Shown: piece by piece, positions 6,448 through 18,720 of the stretch
Layout: the number at the start of each line of letters is the position of its first letter
Numbering within the stretch: position 1 is the first letter of the stretch
NCBI RefSeq assembly: GCF_014230055.1
Contig: NZ_JACHVA010000132.1
Coordinates: 1 to 60,046, forward strand
Direction of reading: 5' to 3'
Length of the DNA: 60,046 nucleotides
Source: Puniceicoccus vermicola
Lineage (GTDB): Bacteria; Verrucomicrobiota; Verrucomicrobiia; Opitutales; Puniceicoccaceae
The notes under the pieces: model-generated
What the model was told of the DNA's origin: nothing
Database searches by the model: none
The model's input: the letters and a program-made list of their open reading frames with translations, nothing else
Program-made: the position numbers and the translations under genes

Positions 6448-7544
6448 TTACTGGATGGCGGATTCGACGGCGGAGCTTACGGGCAGGGTTCCGTCGGCGA
6501 CTTGTTTTTCGAAGTCTTCGACGCGGGTCTTGGTGGCCTCATCGGCGAAGAAGCGGTTGAGGACCGTTTCTTTGAGCAAGGTGCGGAACCACTCGACGTT
6601 CTGCCGACGGCGTTCGTTCTCGTGCACCCCACTCGCTTTTGTTTTCTCGAGGAAATCGGTGATGAGGTTCTCGATGCGTTCGAGTCCTTTGCCAGAAATG
6701 GCCGAGCAGGTCATGGCCTTGGGTTCCCAGCCTTCGGTGTAAGGCTCGAGGAAATGAAGGATGCGTCCATATTCGCCCCGGGCGGACCGGGCACGGGTAA
6801 TGTTGTCGCCATCGGCTTTGTTCACGGCGATCGCGTCGGCGATTTCGATGACTCCCTTCTTGATGCCCTGAAGCTCGTCTCCGGCACCGGCAATCTGTAG
6901 GAGGAGGAAGAAATCAACGAGAGAGCGGACGGCGATCTCGCTCTGCCCCACCCCCACGGTTTCGACGAGGACGGTTCCGTAGCCTGCCGCCTCAACGAGA
7001 ATCATCGCCTCCTTCGTGCGGGAGGCGACTCCCCCGAGGGTGCCGGCGGATGGCGATGGGCGGATGAAGGAGTTCGGATGACGACTGAGCAGCTCCATCC
7101 GAGTCTTGTCGCCCAAGACGCTCCCCCCGCTCCGGGAGCTGGAGGGATCGACGGCGAGGACGGCAATCTTCTCGCCCCGTTCACACACCCGCAGGCCGAA
7201 GGCTTCAATGAAGGTACTCTTCCCCGCACCGGGCACGCCGGAGATCCCGATCCGCCGAGCCTTCCCCGCGTGGGGAAGGCAGGCAGTCAAAACCTCACGG
7301 GCGACTTCAAGGTGGGCCGGTGCCTTGCTCTCGACGAGGGTGATCGCGCGGGCAAGCCGCATGCGATCCCCCGCGAGAACGCCCTCGATGAGCCATTCCG
7401 GATCCGGAAGCTTAGATCGCAACCGGGCAAAGCTGTTGCCCAGGCGTCCTCCCTTCTGCTCGGAATTGCCCTTTCTCACCGTAGTGGTGAAGAACGCCGG
7501 ATCGGCGCCCTTGGGTGTCCATTCGGGTTTGGAGTCCCCTTCAC

Positions 7545-7548
<4 letters not shown>
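6448..7548 (-). CDS. meaB: Methylmalonyl-CoA mutase-associated GTPase MeaB (ArgK family)
   Basis: MeaB is a G3E-family P-loop GTPase that gates adenosylcobalamin loading into methylmalonyl-CoA mutase and protects the enzyme from inactivation. The P-loop GVPGAGKS is at residues 104-111, the switch-region ETVGVGQSE near 195, and the guanine-specificity NKAD near 245. The 366-aa length includes an N-terminal extension of about 40 residues before the usual helical start. Its ATG overlaps the stop of the mutase large-subunit gene by four bases (ATGA), so the two are translationally coupled in the mutA-mutB-meaB operon. Confidence 0.95.
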
Positions 7549-9713
<2,165 letters not shown>

Positions 9714-9762
9714 GATTTTATCCTAAAAGTATTGATTCTGTTACTGAGTAGATCCCGGCGTG

Positions 9763-11877
9763 TTACGAAGCTGCACCGATGGCGACTCCGGCTTTTTCAA
9801 GCATTTCCCGGTTGGTTTCGTAGTTGTCACTCTTGATCCAGATGAATGTATCCATCCCGGCCTCACGGAACGACGCCTCTTTGTCTCCCGGATGTCCGGC
9901 GAGAACCACGGTGCAATCCGGAGCCTTTTGCTTCAGCGCTTTGGCAAAGGGAACAAACATCTCGGCGTATTGATCGTCGACACCGCAGATCACGGCGACC
10001 CGTGAACCGGAGGCGACAAAGGCCTCGGCGGCGGCGTCCGCATCGTCAAAACCGTTGGGATACTCGATGTCGAATCCTCCCGAGCTAAAGAAACCGCGGG
10101 TGAAGTCGGCCCGGATCTTGTGCTTCCGCAGTGGTCCAAGGTTGACGAGGTAGAGTTTCGGCGGAGTGCCGTTCTTCTCCTCGAAAGCAAACGCTCCCTT
10201 GCGAAGATATTCGAAGTTTTCGGCGAGACGATGATGGGTGAGCGCCGGCACTTCTTCAAAGACGCCGACTTCCGGAAGCAGAGCCCGGCGGAAATCCCCA
10301 ACGGTGGCTCCCATGCGGGCGGCATCGACGAGAGAAACCGAATCTTCGAGGTCCACCTTCAGTTCCGGGTGCTCTTTGACCGCGGCACTGCGCTCTTCGA
10401 CCAGACCGCGGTAATCCGGCAGTCGAGGGTCGAGAAGTTTCTCGGTCAGGTTGGCGTAAACGTTCGTCCCGATCAGAGAGAAGCGGCGCTGATTGAGGCG
10501 TTTCTGCTGATCGGCCCGGGATTGGCCGCACATCTCTGCGACTTTCCCCTTGCGGAAGGCCTCGGCGATCCCGCCCTCGGCTTCAATTTCCTGGAATCGG
10601 CTCCAAGCCGCCTTCACCACTTCGTCCGTCAGAGATTCGACATACCAGGATCCGCCAGCCGGATCGACCACGCGGGTCAATTCGCACTCTTCGGCGAGAA
10701 TGGTGTGGGTGTTGCGGGCGATTCTCTGCGCGAAGGCATCCGACTCGCGAACGCACTCGTCAAAAGTGCCAATGGTCAGAGCCTCGAGACCGCCGAGAAC
10801 TCCACAGAACGACTCGGTCGTCGTCCGCAGCATGTTTACATACGGGTCGAAGGTCGTCTTGTTGAAGCGTCCGGTGCGTCCGGTGGCGCGCATTGGAGTT
10901 GGCTCTTCGATGCCAAAGGATTCCTGGATCCGGGCCCAAGCGATCCGGGCGGCACGAATTTTCGCCAGCTCCATAAAGAAGTTTGATCCCAGCGAGAAGG
11001 TGAAAACGGTCCGCTTGGCCACATCGGCGGCGGCGATTCCTCGCTTCCCGAGCTGGCGGATGTACTCGACGCTCTCCGCCAAAACCAAGGCGAGCTCGTC
11101 CACGGCAGATCCACCGGCCATGTGGAAGGGAATGCCCGAGCAGCCGACGAGGCCGAAATTGGGCAGAACGCCATCCAAAAGGTCAAAGGCGGCCTTCAAC
11201 TGATCCATCATGGAGTCGTAAGGAATCGGCAGCGCGCCGGCCCCCACCCAATGTCCGATCGGGTCGGCGTGAAAGGCTCCGCGCAGCTTTACCGGATCCA
11301 CTTCGTTTTCTTCACACCAAGCGGCGAGAAAAGCAGCCATGGGGACGACCGCGCATCCGGGCTTGAAGTGAATCGAAATCGCTTCGGAAACCACTCCTGC
11401 CAGAGCCTTCTTGAGGTCGGCGAGTTGAGCGAGTGATAGACCGCAGGCACCGACCTCGCCCTCTCCTGCTTCGGATGGGTCATGCAGGAGCGAGGTGGCC
11501 ATATCGAGGGAGATCATGGCACCCGTCTGGCCCTTTTGCAGGGCGTCGAGCAGTTGCTTGTTATACTCGGCCGGATCTCCGGCGGTAATTTCCTGAACCG
11601 AATCCCACGGAGCGTCCAAATAACCCGCCGACTGGGACGAGCGCGGACTGGCGACCGCTCCCGGCATATCGGCGAGGTGCGGAAGACCTTCGACCGACTC
11701 CTTGCGGTAGATCGGCTGCAGGGTAATCCCCTCCACCGTCTTAGTGAGCATTTTCTTCTCGAATGGTGCTCCTTTCAAGAGGGCCTCTGCGGCTGATTTC
11801 CAATCCGCATAGGACGGGCGTGGGAACTCATCGAGAAGAGTCTTCATCTCGTTGGTAGTATTAGTTTCTTCGCTCAT
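9763..11877 (-). CDS. mutA: Methylmalonyl-CoA mutase, small subunit
   Basis: This 704-aa subunit pairs with the large subunit but has no active site. The barrel region (SLDMATSLLHDP, SGIPFHMAGGSAVDELAL, PYVNMLRTTTESF) is recognisable. The C-terminal B12-like domain lacks the DxHxxG cobalamin motif (PLRKHKIRADFTRGFFSSGGF stands in its place), as is usual for MutA. I chose ATG 11877 (MSEETNTTNEM) over an upstream in-frame start whose residues look like untranslated leader. It is first in a minus-strand operon with mutB and meaB, divergent from the epimerase gene 138 bp away. Confidence 0.95.
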   Translation of the reverse strand: MSEETNTTNEMKTLLDEFPRPSYADWKSAAEALLKGAPFEKKMLTKTVEGITLQPIYRKESVEGLPHLADMPGAVASPRSSQSAGYLDAPWDSVQEITAGDPAEYNKQLLDALQKGQTGAMISLDMATSLLHDPSEAGEGEVGACGLSLAQLADLKKALAGVVSEAISIHFKPGCAVVPMAAFLAAWCEENEVDPVKLRGAFHADPIGHWVGAGALPIPYDSMMDQLKAAFDLLDGVLPNFGLVGCSGIPFHMAGGSAVDELALVLAESVEYIRQLGKRGIAAADVAKRTVFTFSLGSNFFMELAKIRAARIAWARIQESFGIEEPTPMRATGRTGRFNKTTFDPYVNMLRTTTESFCGVLGGLEALTIGTFDECVRESDAFAQRIARNTHTILAEECELTRVVDPAGGSWYVESLTDEVVKAAWSRFQEIEAEGGIAEAFRKGKVAEMCGQSRADQQKRLNQRRFSLIGTNVYANLTEKLLDPRLPDYRGLVEERSAAVKEHPELKVDLEDSVSLVDAARMGATVGDFRRALLPEVGVFEEVPALTHHRLAENFEYLRKGAFAFEEKNGTPPKLYLVNLGPLRKHKIRADFTRGFFSSGGFDIEYPNGFDDADAAAEAFVASGSRVAVICGVDDQYAEMFVPFAKALKQKAPDCTVVLAGHPGDKEASFREAGMDTFIWIKSDNYETNREMLEKAGVAIGAAS

Positions 11878-12015
11878 GGCTTGTGGTATAAATAAGCTAT
11901 ACTTACGCAATAGAGGGCAAGATCACGCTTTTGGTCAATTAATTTTTTTTATCAAAATTACAGTTTGACTTTAGATTCTCTAATCCTAAAACCGTATTCG
12001 AACCTACTAAAAATC
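11878..12015. promoter_or_regulatory. AT-rich divergent promoter region between mutA and mce
   Basis: This 138-bp AT-rich spacer separates the two opposing operons of the propionate module and must hold both promoters. On the plus strand TTGACT (about 11967) could be a -35 with TAATCC/TAAAAC as a weak -10. On the minus strand TATAGCTTATTTATA just before mutA contains -10-like hexamers. No operator-like palindrome is evident. Confidence 0.4.
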
Positions 12016-12420
12016 ATGATTCAAAAAATCGATCATCTCGGAATTGCAGTCCGCAGCCTCGCGGAAACGATCCCTTACTATGAGAAGGCTCTTGGCCTCC
12101 ACTGCCACGGAACCGAAGAAGTAGAGTCCCAAGGAGTAAAAACTGCTTTTTTTGAAGCTGGAGACGTTCATATTGAACTTTTGGAACCGACGAATCCGGA
12201 AAGCCCGATTGCCAAGTTCCTCGATAAAAATGGAGAAGGAATCCATCATATAGCGTTTGCGACCGATGACATCAAGGGGCAACTGACCAAGGCATCCGAC
12301 GAAGGAATTCGCCTCATCAATCAGGAACCATTTGAAGGAGCCGCCAATAAGATGGTAGCCTTCCTCCATCCCAAGAGCACCCACGGAGTTCTCACCGAAC
12401 TTTGCATGCCCAAGGAATAG
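12016..12420 (+). CDS. mce: Methylmalonyl-CoA epimerase
   Basis: This 134-aa vicinal-oxygen-chelate enzyme interconverts the (S) and (R) forms of methylmalonyl-CoA, joining the mutase to the decarboxylase. The start MIQKIDHLGIAV supplies the metal-binding His of the first beta-alpha module (KIDHLGIAV); HIELLEP, GIHHIAFATDDI and GVLTELC give the other conserved positions, including the second His and the C-terminal Glu. ATG 12016 is chosen because upstream residues do not resemble the family. It begins the plus-strand operon running to the CoA-transferase. Confidence 0.95.
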   Translation: MIQKIDHLGIAVRSLAETIPYYEKALGLHCHGTEEVESQGVKTAFFEAGDVHIELLEPTNPESPIAKFLDKNGEGIHHIAFATDDIKGQLTKASDEGIRLINQEPFEGAANKMVAFLHPKSTHGVLTELCMPKE

Positions 12421-12497
12421 TTCCCACACCACAACATTTCACCCTCGAGAAAGACTGAACGAGATCACGATCGGACAACCACTGCCCTCACCCAACC

Positions 12498-14051
12498 ATG
12501 GCTATTGATCCTAAATTACTTGAAGAACTAAAGAATCGCCGCGAAAAGGCCCGCAAGGCCGGCGGAGAGGCGAAACTGGAAAAACGCAAGGCCAAGGGCC
12601 TTCTATCCGCTCGCGAGCGGCTGGAACGCTTCTTCGAACCCGGCACCTTCCAGGAGTTCAGCATGCACGCTTCGCACCAGTGCACCAACTTCGGCATGGC
12701 GAAAGTCGAGCTGCCGACTGACGGTGTCATCACCGGCACCGGTTACGTCGATGGTCGCCCCGTAGCGGCTTACAGCCAAGACTTCACCGTTGGCGGAGGC
12801 GCACTCGGAAGCATCCATGCCAAGAAAATCTGCGACCTGATGGAATTCGCCCACGAAAACGGGATGCCCGTGGTCGGGGTGAACGATTCCGGCGGAGCCC
12901 GCATTCAGGAAGGAGTCGACTCCCTCTCCGGCTACGGAAAAGTCTTCTTCAAGAACGTCTATCTCTCTGGAGTGGTCCCGCAAGTCGCCGTCATCGCCGG
13001 CCCCTGTGCCGGAGGCGCCGCTTATTCGCCAGCCCTGACGGACTTCCTGATCATGACCCGCGAGAACGCCAACATGTTCATCTGCGGACCGGGAGTGATC
13101 CAATCCGCTACTGGGGAAAAGGCCTCGCTGGATCAATTCGCCACCGCCGCAGCGCACGCTTCGGTCAGCGGAAACATCCACCTGATCGCCGACGATGACG
13201 GACACGCGATGGACCTCGCAGGCGAGCTCCTCAGCTACCTCCCCTCCAACAACTTGCAGGATCCTCCCCACGAGCCGACCGAACAGGTCAGCCAAGGCAA
13301 GGATCCCGGCATGAATGACCTCGTCCCCGGAGACTCCAAGACTCCGTTCGACGTTCACGAAGTCATCCAGCGCCTCGTCGACGATGCTAACTACTTCGAA
13401 ATCATGCCCGATTTCGCCCGAAGCCTCGTCACCTGCTTTGCCCGGATCGACGGGATCGTCGTCGGCATCATCGCCAATCAGCCGATGGTGAAAGCCGGAA
13501 CGCTCGACATCGATTCTTCCGATAAAGGCGCCCGCTTCATCCGCACCTGCAACATTTACAACATCCCGCTCGTCAACTTGGTCGACGTTCCCGGCTTCAT
13601 GCCCGGTCTTGCCCAAGAGCGCGGCGGCATTATCCGCCACGGCGCGAAGTTGCTCTTTGCCTACGCGGCTTCGACGGTGCCGAAGATCACCTTGATCATG
13701 CGGAAAGCCTATGGCGGTGCCTACCTCGCGATGTGCAGCTCGGACCTCGGCGCCGACCAGGTCTTCGCTTGGCCCACCGCTGAAATCGCGGTCATGGGTG
13801 CGGAAGGCGCAGTGAAGGTGCTCTACCGCAAGGAGTTGGAAAAGGCCGAAGATCCGAAGGCCCGCGAAGAAGAACTCCGCGCCGAATACCGCGACAAGTT
13901 CGCCTCTCCTTACCAAGCCGCCGAGAAGGCAATGATCACCGACGTAATCGAGCCGTCCGAAAGCCGGGCCGTCATTTCGCTCGCACTGCGGAACACACTC
14001 AACAAACGGGATAGCCGTCCACCGAAGAAGCACGGGAACATCCCTCTCTGA
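12498..14051 (+). CDS. mmdA: Methylmalonyl-CoA decarboxylase alpha subunit (carboxyltransferase)
   Basis: This 517-aa crotonase-fold carboxyltransferase moves the carboxyl group between methylmalonyl-CoA and biotin. The two CoA-binding halves show NDSGGARIQEGVDSLSGYG and GPCAGGAAYSPALTDF in the N-half, and VDVPGFMPGLAQERGGIIRHGAK and KAYGGAYLAM in the C-half. The same fold serves propionyl-CoA carboxylase beta, but no biotin carboxylase gene is present and the genes for OadG-like, carrier and sodium-pump subunits follow, which favours the sodium-pumping decarboxylase. Confidence 0.93.
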   Translation: MAIDPKLLEELKNRREKARKAGGEAKLEKRKAKGLLSARERLERFFEPGTFQEFSMHASHQCTNFGMAKVELPTDGVITGTGYVDGRPVAAYSQDFTVGGGALGSIHAKKICDLMEFAHENGMPVVGVNDSGGARIQEGVDSLSGYGKVFFKNVYLSGVVPQVAVIAGPCAGGAAYSPALTDFLIMTRENANMFICGPGVIQSATGEKASLDQFATAAAHASVSGNIHLIADDDGHAMDLAGELLSYLPSNNLQDPPHEPTEQVSQGKDPGMNDLVPGDSKTPFDVHEVIQRLVDDANYFEIMPDFARSLVTCFARIDGIVVGIIANQPMVKAGTLDIDSSDKGARFIRTCNIYNIPLVNLVDVPGFMPGLAQERGGIIRHGAKLLFAYAASTVPKITLIMRKAYGGAYLAMCSSDLGADQVFAWPTAEIAVMGAEGAVKVLYRKELEKAEDPKAREEELRAEYRDKFASPYQAAEKAMITDVIEPSESRAVISLALRNTLNKRDSRPPKKHGNIPL

Positions 14052-14081
14052 TTGTTTTCTCCGCAAACCGCATAACGAACC

Positions 14082-14471
14082 ATGCCCATGCAACTACCGA
14101 TTCCCATCGCGGCCGCCGAATCGCACACAGCGATCAACCTCGTGGTCACTGGATTTCTCTTCGTCGTCGTCGTCCTCATGATCCTCGCCGGGATCACATG
14201 GCTGGGAGGCAAATATTTTGCCGCCCGCGACGCCGCGAAACCGCCGTTGGCCAAGAAAACCGTGAAGCCGCCCAAAACGGCGGCCCCAGCGGCTACTGCC
14301 AGCGCGGCTCCATCATCCAACGAGGGCGAACACCTGACCGCGGTCATCACCGCAGCGATTCACGTGGCCCTTCAGGACCAACGCTTCCGCGTCCGCTCAA
14401 TCCGGCGCATGGCACCCGGTTGGGCCCAGGAAGGTCGACGCCAGATCTTCTCTTCGCACCGCCTTCGTTAA
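14082..14471 (+). CDS. OadG-like small membrane subunit of the decarboxylase
   Basis: This 129-aa protein has one membrane helix (about residues 18-42, INLVVTGFLFVVVVLMILAG), an Ala/Pro/Lys-rich linker, and a C-terminal block GEHLTAVITAAIHVAL...RVRSIRR...GWAQEGRRQIFSSHRLR. That layout matches the gamma/delta subunits (OadG/MmdD type), which anchor the carboxyltransferase to the membrane beta subunit and help assembly. It sits 30 bp after mmdA and 200 bp before the biotin carrier gene. Confidence 0.85.
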   Translation: MPMQLPIPIAAAESHTAINLVVTGFLFVVVVLMILAGITWLGGKYFAARDAAKPPLAKKTVKPPKTAAPAATASAAPSSNEGEHLTAVITAAIHVALQDQRFRVRSIRRMAPGWAQEGRRQIFSSHRLR

Positions 14472-14671
14472 AGAAAGAGCGTTACTGGATAGAACCCATT
14501 CTCTCCACTGACCGATAGAGTTGCGCATCATCCCCCCCCGACAACCGGGGGAATGATCCCGGAACTGCGATCTGCCAACATCGCCCATCGGTTTTCGGCC
14601 TCACGGCCGCTTCTCCGGAAGCTTACAAACAAAATTACAAATCCAACTAGAATTACCAAAAGAAGAATATC

Positions 14672-15058
14672 ATGAAGAAACTCCGAGTCACTGTTGACGG
14701 CAAAAGCTACGAGGTTGAGGTCGAGATCCTCGAAGAAATCGGTGGAGCCAGCTCCGCACCAGCCGCTGCCCGTCCCGCACGTCCTGCAGCCGCCGCGGCG
14801 GCTGCCCCGGCTCCCGCTGCAGCGGCACCGAAGCCCATCGCTGGTGATGGTGAAGTGCCCAGCCCGCTTTCCGCGGTCGTGGTATCTGTCGAGGTCAAGC
14901 CCGGCGACCAAGTCAACGAAGGCGATCAGCTCATCACGCTGGAAGCCATGAAGATGAACACGCTCGTCACGGCTCCGGCTTCCGGCACGGTCGGCGAGAT
15001 CCTCGTCGGTGCTGGTGACGCCGTGGAAGAGGGCCAGGCTCTCCTGAAACTCTCCTAA
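14672..15058 (+). CDS. mmdC: Biotin carboxyl carrier subunit of the decarboxylase
   Basis: This 128-aa protein carries biotin on K94 in EAMKMNT, within a C-terminal biotinyl domain. An Ala/Pro linker (about 27-57) forms the flexible hinge and the N-terminal strand MKKLRVTVDGKSYEVEVE is typical of MmdC/OadA carrier ends. The carrier moves carboxyl groups from the alpha to the beta subunit. It lies between the OadG-like and beta-subunit genes in the same operon. Confidence 0.95.
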   Translation: MKKLRVTVDGKSYEVEVEILEEIGGASSAPAAARPARPAAAAAAAPAPAAAAPKPIAGDGEVPSPLSAVVVSVEVKPGDQVNEGDQLITLEAMKMNTLVTAPASGTVGEILVGAGDAVEEGQALLKLS

Positions 15059-15107
15059 TATTCCGTCACCCATCTCCCATTTCTGAAACCGCTCTCCTCC
15101 CCTGTTC

Positions 15108-16259
15108 ATGGACACGATTCAACAACTGTTTTCTGAGACCGGGTTCAACCACCTGAATTGGCAGATGCTCCTCATGTGGGGCATCATCGGCGTCATTTTT
15201 TATCTCGCCATTGCCAAGGGTTTTGAACCCCTTCTCCTCGTTCCTATCGGATTTGGCGCCTTGCTCGTCAACCTCCCCGACACCGGACTGCTGAATGCGC
15301 CGGTCTTCGGCCCCGACGGGACGATGGAGTCGGCGGGCGGTCTCTTGCACTACTTCTATGAGGGGATCCACATCGAGCTGTTCCCGCCGCTGATCTTCCT
15401 CGGCGTCGGGGCCTTGACGGACTTTGGTCCACTCATTGCCAACCCGAAGACCCTACTCCTCGGCGCGGCGGCCCAGTTCGGCATTTTTGCCACCTTCTTT
15501 GGTGCGATCGCTCTGGGATTCTCCTACACGGAGGCCGCTTCGATCGGGATCATCGGGGGAGCTGATGGACCGACGTCGATCTACCTGACCAGCAAGTTGG
15601 CCCCACCTCTCCTCGGAGCCGTGGCCGTAGCCGCCTACAGCTACATGGCGCTGGTGCCAGTGATCCAACCGCCAATCATGCGCCTGCTCACTAGCAAGGA
15701 AGAGCGCAAGATCCGTATGGTGCGTCTCCGTCCGGTCGGCAAGCTTGAGAAGATCCTCTTCGCCCTCGTCGTCGCCATCTTCTGCATTCTCGTGGTGCCC
15801 AGCTCTGCTCCCCTGATCGGGATGCTGATGCTCGGTAACTTCTTCCGTGAATGCGGCGTCACTGAGCGACTCGTCAAAGCGGCTCAGAACGAGATCATCA
15901 ACATCGTCACCATTTTCCTCGGCCTTGCCGTCGGGACGAAGATGAGCTACGACAAGTTTCTCGATCCGAACACGATGAAGATCCTTTTTCTCGGAGTCAT
16001 TGCCTTCATCATCGCCACCGCTTCCGGGGTTCTCATGGCTAAGTTCATGAATCTCTTCCTCCGCAAGGATAAGATCAATCCCCTCATCGGATCCGCCGGT
16101 GTCAGCGCCGTGCCGATGGCGGCCCGCGTCTCGCAGGTCGAAGGGCAAAAGGCTGATCCGAGCAACTTCCTTCTCATGCACGCCATGGGACCCAATGTCG
16201 CCGGGGTGATTGGCTCAGCCCTCGCCGCCGGATTCTTCCTGACCCTTCTGGGAGGATAA
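15108..16259 (+). CDS. mmdB: Sodium-pumping decarboxylase beta subunit (OadB/MmdB)
   Basis: This 383-aa multi-pass membrane protein decarboxylates carboxybiotin and couples it to sodium export. [20 protein letters not shown] holds the key aspartate (D153), corresponding to the sodium-site Asp of Klebsiella OadB. Later conserved parts include [18 protein letters not shown] and [16 protein letters not shown]. It ends in hydrophobic [12 protein letters not shown]. The presence of this subunit makes the decarboxylase complex an ion pump, not a biosynthetic carboxylase. Confidence 0.96.
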   Translation: MDTIQQLFSETGFNHLNWQMLLMWGIIGVIFYLAIAKGFEPLLLVPIGFGALLVNLPDTGLLNAPVFGPDGTMESAGGLLHYFYEGIHIELFPPLIFLGVGALTDFGPLIANPKTLLLGAAAQFGIFATFFGAIALGFSYTEAASIGIIGGADGPTSIYLTSKLAPPLLGAVAVAAYSYMALVPVIQPPIMRLLTSKEERKIRMVRLRPVGKLEKILFALVVAIFCILVVPSSAPLIGMLMLGNFFRECGVTERLVKAAQNEIINIVTIFLGLAVGTKMSYDKFLDPNTMKILFLGVIAFIIATASGVLMAKFMNLFLRKDKINPLIGSAGVSAVPMAARVSQVEGQKADPSNFLLMHAMGPNVAGVIGSALAAGFFLTLLGG

Positions 16260-16281
16260 AACTCCCCCCATTTTGGGCGGT

Positions 16282-16321
16282 CCCTGCGGCGAATCCTTGA
16301 GTTTCTGATTCCGCCGCGGGG
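16282..16321 (+). terminator. Hairpin between mmdB and the CoA-transferase gene
   Basis: CCCTGCGGCGAATC pairs with GATTCCGCCGCGGGG across an 11-base loop. No T-run follows directly, so it may act as a partial terminator or mRNA stabiliser that sets CoA-transferase level relative to the upstream genes. Confidence 0.45.
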
Positions 16322-16387
16322 AAACCCCTCCGCCCACTTTCTATTTTTTCCAATCATTCCCATAGTAAATCCAACCGCCAGCGAACC

Positions 16388-17890
16388 ATGGCCCTGAAAG
16401 AACTAACCGCAGAAGAGGCAGCGAGCCTCATTTCACACGGAGATACGATCGGATTCAGCGGATTCACCCCCGCCGGAGCCGCCAAAGAAATCCCGACCGC
16501 AATTGCCGAAAAGGCGAAGAAAGAACACGAGGCTGGACGCCCTTTCAAGATCGGCGTCGTCACCGGCGCCTCGACCGGGCAGTCCCTCGACGGAGAGCTG
16601 GCCGAGGCCGATGCCGTCTCCTTCCGCACGCCGTACCAATCGAATAAATCCCTGCGTCAATCCATCAACGCCGGGAAGACGCACTTCTTCGACATGCACT
16701 TGTCGCAGTTGCCGCAAAACGTTCGCTACGGATTCCTCGGCAAGTTCTCTTACGCCATCGTCGAAGCCTGTGACGTCTCGGAAGACGGACACATCGTCCT
16801 CTCGACCTCGGTCGGAGCCTCTCCCACATTCTGCCAATACGCCGACAAGATTCTGGTCGAGCTCAACGAATTTCACCCGAAGGCATTGCGTGGTTTCCAC
16901 GACATCTACGAACCACTCGATCCGCCTCACCGCCGGGAGCTACCCGTATACTCCTGCTCGGACCGAGTCGGAACGGAAACAATCAAGGTAGCCCCGTCGA
17001 AGATTGCCGGAGTCGTCCGCACCAATCGCCCCGACGAGGTCGGTGGATTCAAGGAGGTCTGCCCCATCACCAGCAAGATCGGCGAAAATGTATCCAACTT
17101 CCTCGCCAGCGAACTGCGCAAGGGAGCCATCCCGAAGGATTTCCTCCCCATCCAAAGTGGGGTCGGCAATATTGCCAACGCCATTCTCGGGGCCTTGGGC
17201 CAAAACCCAGACATCCCCGCCTTCGAGATGTATTCGGAAGTCATTCAGGACTCCGTCATCTCGCTGATGGAAGAAGAGCGCATCCGCTTTGGTAGTGCCA
17301 CCTCCCTCACGCTGAGCCCGGAAGTTCTGGCCCGCGTGTACGATAATCTCGATTTCTTCCGCTCCAAGGTGCTCCTGCGCCCACAAGAGCTTTCCAACCA
17401 CCCGGAAATCGTTCGCCGGCTCGGCATCATCTCGATCAATACCGCAATCGAGACTGACATTTTCGGCAACGTGAACAGCACCCACGTCATGGGGAACAAC
17501 CTCATGAACGGTATCGGAGGCTCGGGTGATTTCACCCGCAATGCCTACCTCTCGGTCTTCACCTGCCCCTCCGTGGCCAAGGGAAGCAAGATCAGCACCA
17601 TTGTCCCGCTCGTGAGCCACATGGACCACAGCGAACACTCCGTGCAGGTCGTCATCACCGAGCAAGGCGTCGCCGACCTTCGCGGGAAAGATCCGGTCGA
17701 ACGGGCTCGCCTCATCGTCGAGAACTGCGCCCATCCAGAATACCGGGATCTCCTCCGAGGCTACTTCGACAGCGTTAAAGACGGGCACACACCGCAGACG
17801 CTCGATTGCGCCTTCGCTATGCACCAGAAATTCCTCAAAACCGGGGACATGCACGGCGTCGAGTGGGCACTCCCAGGCAGCCAGGCATAA
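16388..17890 (+). CDS. Acetyl-CoA hydrolase/transferase family CoA-transferase (succinate:propionyl-CoA or succinate:acetyl-CoA type)
   Basis: This 500-aa enzyme moves CoA between carboxylic acids. It has the class I fold: the N-domain includes GFSGFTPAGAAKEIP and VTGASTGQSLDGELA, and the C-domain has EMYSEVIQDS with the likely catalytic glutamate E284, then GGSGDFTRNAYLSVF and VVITEQGVADLRGK. At the end of the succinate/propionate operon its natural job is to pass CoA from propionyl-CoA to succinate, closing the cycle without ATP cost. Acetate could be an alternative substrate; sequence alone does not decide. Confidence 0.9.
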   Translation: MALKELTAEEAASLISHGDTIGFSGFTPAGAAKEIPTAIAEKAKKEHEAGRPFKIGVVTGASTGQSLDGELAEADAVSFRTPYQSNKSLRQSINAGKTHFFDMHLSQLPQNVRYGFLGKFSYAIVEACDVSEDGHIVLSTSVGASPTFCQYADKILVELNEFHPKALRGFHDIYEPLDPPHRRELPVYSCSDRVGTETIKVAPSKIAGVVRTNRPDEVGGFKEVCPITSKIGENVSNFLASELRKGAIPKDFLPIQSGVGNIANAILGALGQNPDIPAFEMYSEVIQDSVISLMEEERIRFGSATSLTLSPEVLARVYDNLDFFRSKVLLRPQELSNHPEIVRRLGIISINTAIETDIFGNVNSTHVMGNNLMNGIGGSGDFTRNAYLSVFTCPSVAKGSKISTIVPLVSHMDHSEHSVQVVITEQGVADLRGKDPVERARLIVENCAHPEYRDLLRGYFDSVKDGHTPQTLDCAFAMHQKFLKTGDMHGVEWALPGSQA

Positions 17891-17913
17891 CCCTTTTCCA
17901 ACCATCCCCCCCT

Positions 17914-17948
17914 AACGCGGCTGCGACCTTCGGGTCCAGCCGCGTTTT
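17914..17948 (+). terminator. Rho-independent terminator after the propionate operon
   Basis: AACGCGGCTG and CAGCCGCGTT form a long GC-rich stem extended by GACC-TTCG-GGTC, so the loop is a stable UUCG tetraloop. TTTT follows. It lies 24 bp after the CoA-transferase stop and marks the end of the plus-strand operon. Confidence 0.85.
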
Positions 17949-18034
17949 CCGTACAGGAGTCGAAACGGCTTCGCAGTTCCGCTACACATCGCTACCGTAG
18001 AGGAACTGCGAACGTAGTTTCTCCCTGCGATCGC

Positions 18035-18433
18035 CTACCACTCTTTCAGTCGATCCTCGGCCCACGCATCCGACTCTTCGATCGTATCGAAGACCCTTCT
18101 TTCCCAAGAATGATCCTTCTCGTTCGCGTGGCGCAAAAACTCCTCCAGCTTGGCGCGCACTTCGGGGCTTCCCAGAACATACCCCAACAACATTTTATCC
18201 CTACGACCGAAACGTTGAGATTGATTGACGTAAATGAAGGCGTTTTTGACCTGTACCTCGCTCCCAATCACTCCCTCCAAATTCGTAAAATCGTTGAGGA
18301 TGTAGCGCAAAGAGTCATACCGTTCATCGGCGATCCTCTCGTTGCACAAATTCACGACATCCTCAAAAGTGAGCACTCCTCGAAAAGTGATCGTGAGCTT
18401 ACGATGATCCCATTGAAACGAATAGTTTTTCAT
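18035..18433 (-). CDS. STAS/SpoIIAA-like protein, function unknown
   Basis: This 132-aa soluble protein resembles SpoIIAA-like proteins in layout: strands at the start (YSFQWDHRKLTITFRGVLTFEDV), a short RYILNDFTNL strand-loop in the middle, and a C-terminal RRVFDTIEESDAWAEDRL helix. Such proteins are small, often monocistronic and poorly understood. It stands alone, convergent with the propionate operon. The family call is by look only. Confidence 0.55.
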   Translation of the reverse strand: MKNYSFQWDHRKLTITFRGVLTFEDVVNLCNERIADERYDSLRYILNDFTNLEGVIGSEVQVKNAFIYVNQSQRFGRRDKMLLGYVLGSPEVRAKLEEFLRHANEKDHSWERRVFDTIEESDAWAEDRLKEW

Positions 18434-18720
18434 AGCCGAAGAAATCTACGACGGGAAACCTAAGCCGCGGAACGTAGCAAGATCGCTATTGCCGTGGCAA
18501 GTGCGGAGAGACGCATGACGCCGAGATCTCTCTCAAGTAATCGAAATGCTACTCGTTGGGCGAAGTCATAAGAATACGGGCCGACGATTCTCATGGTCCT
18601 CCCCTCCTCCTCGGAGGCATTTCTCTCCAAAGAGGCAAACTTGTATTCAGCACCGCGGGAAGAAGCCTTGTGCGAATTAGACTGTATCCATTCGACCGCG
18701 ATCCCCATCCCCCGGTACGC

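Noticed and set aside
12498-15058. Propionyl-CoA carboxylase instead of a decarboxylase
   Set aside because: No biotin carboxylase gene is present and the membrane subunits OadG-like and MmdB follow in the same operon.
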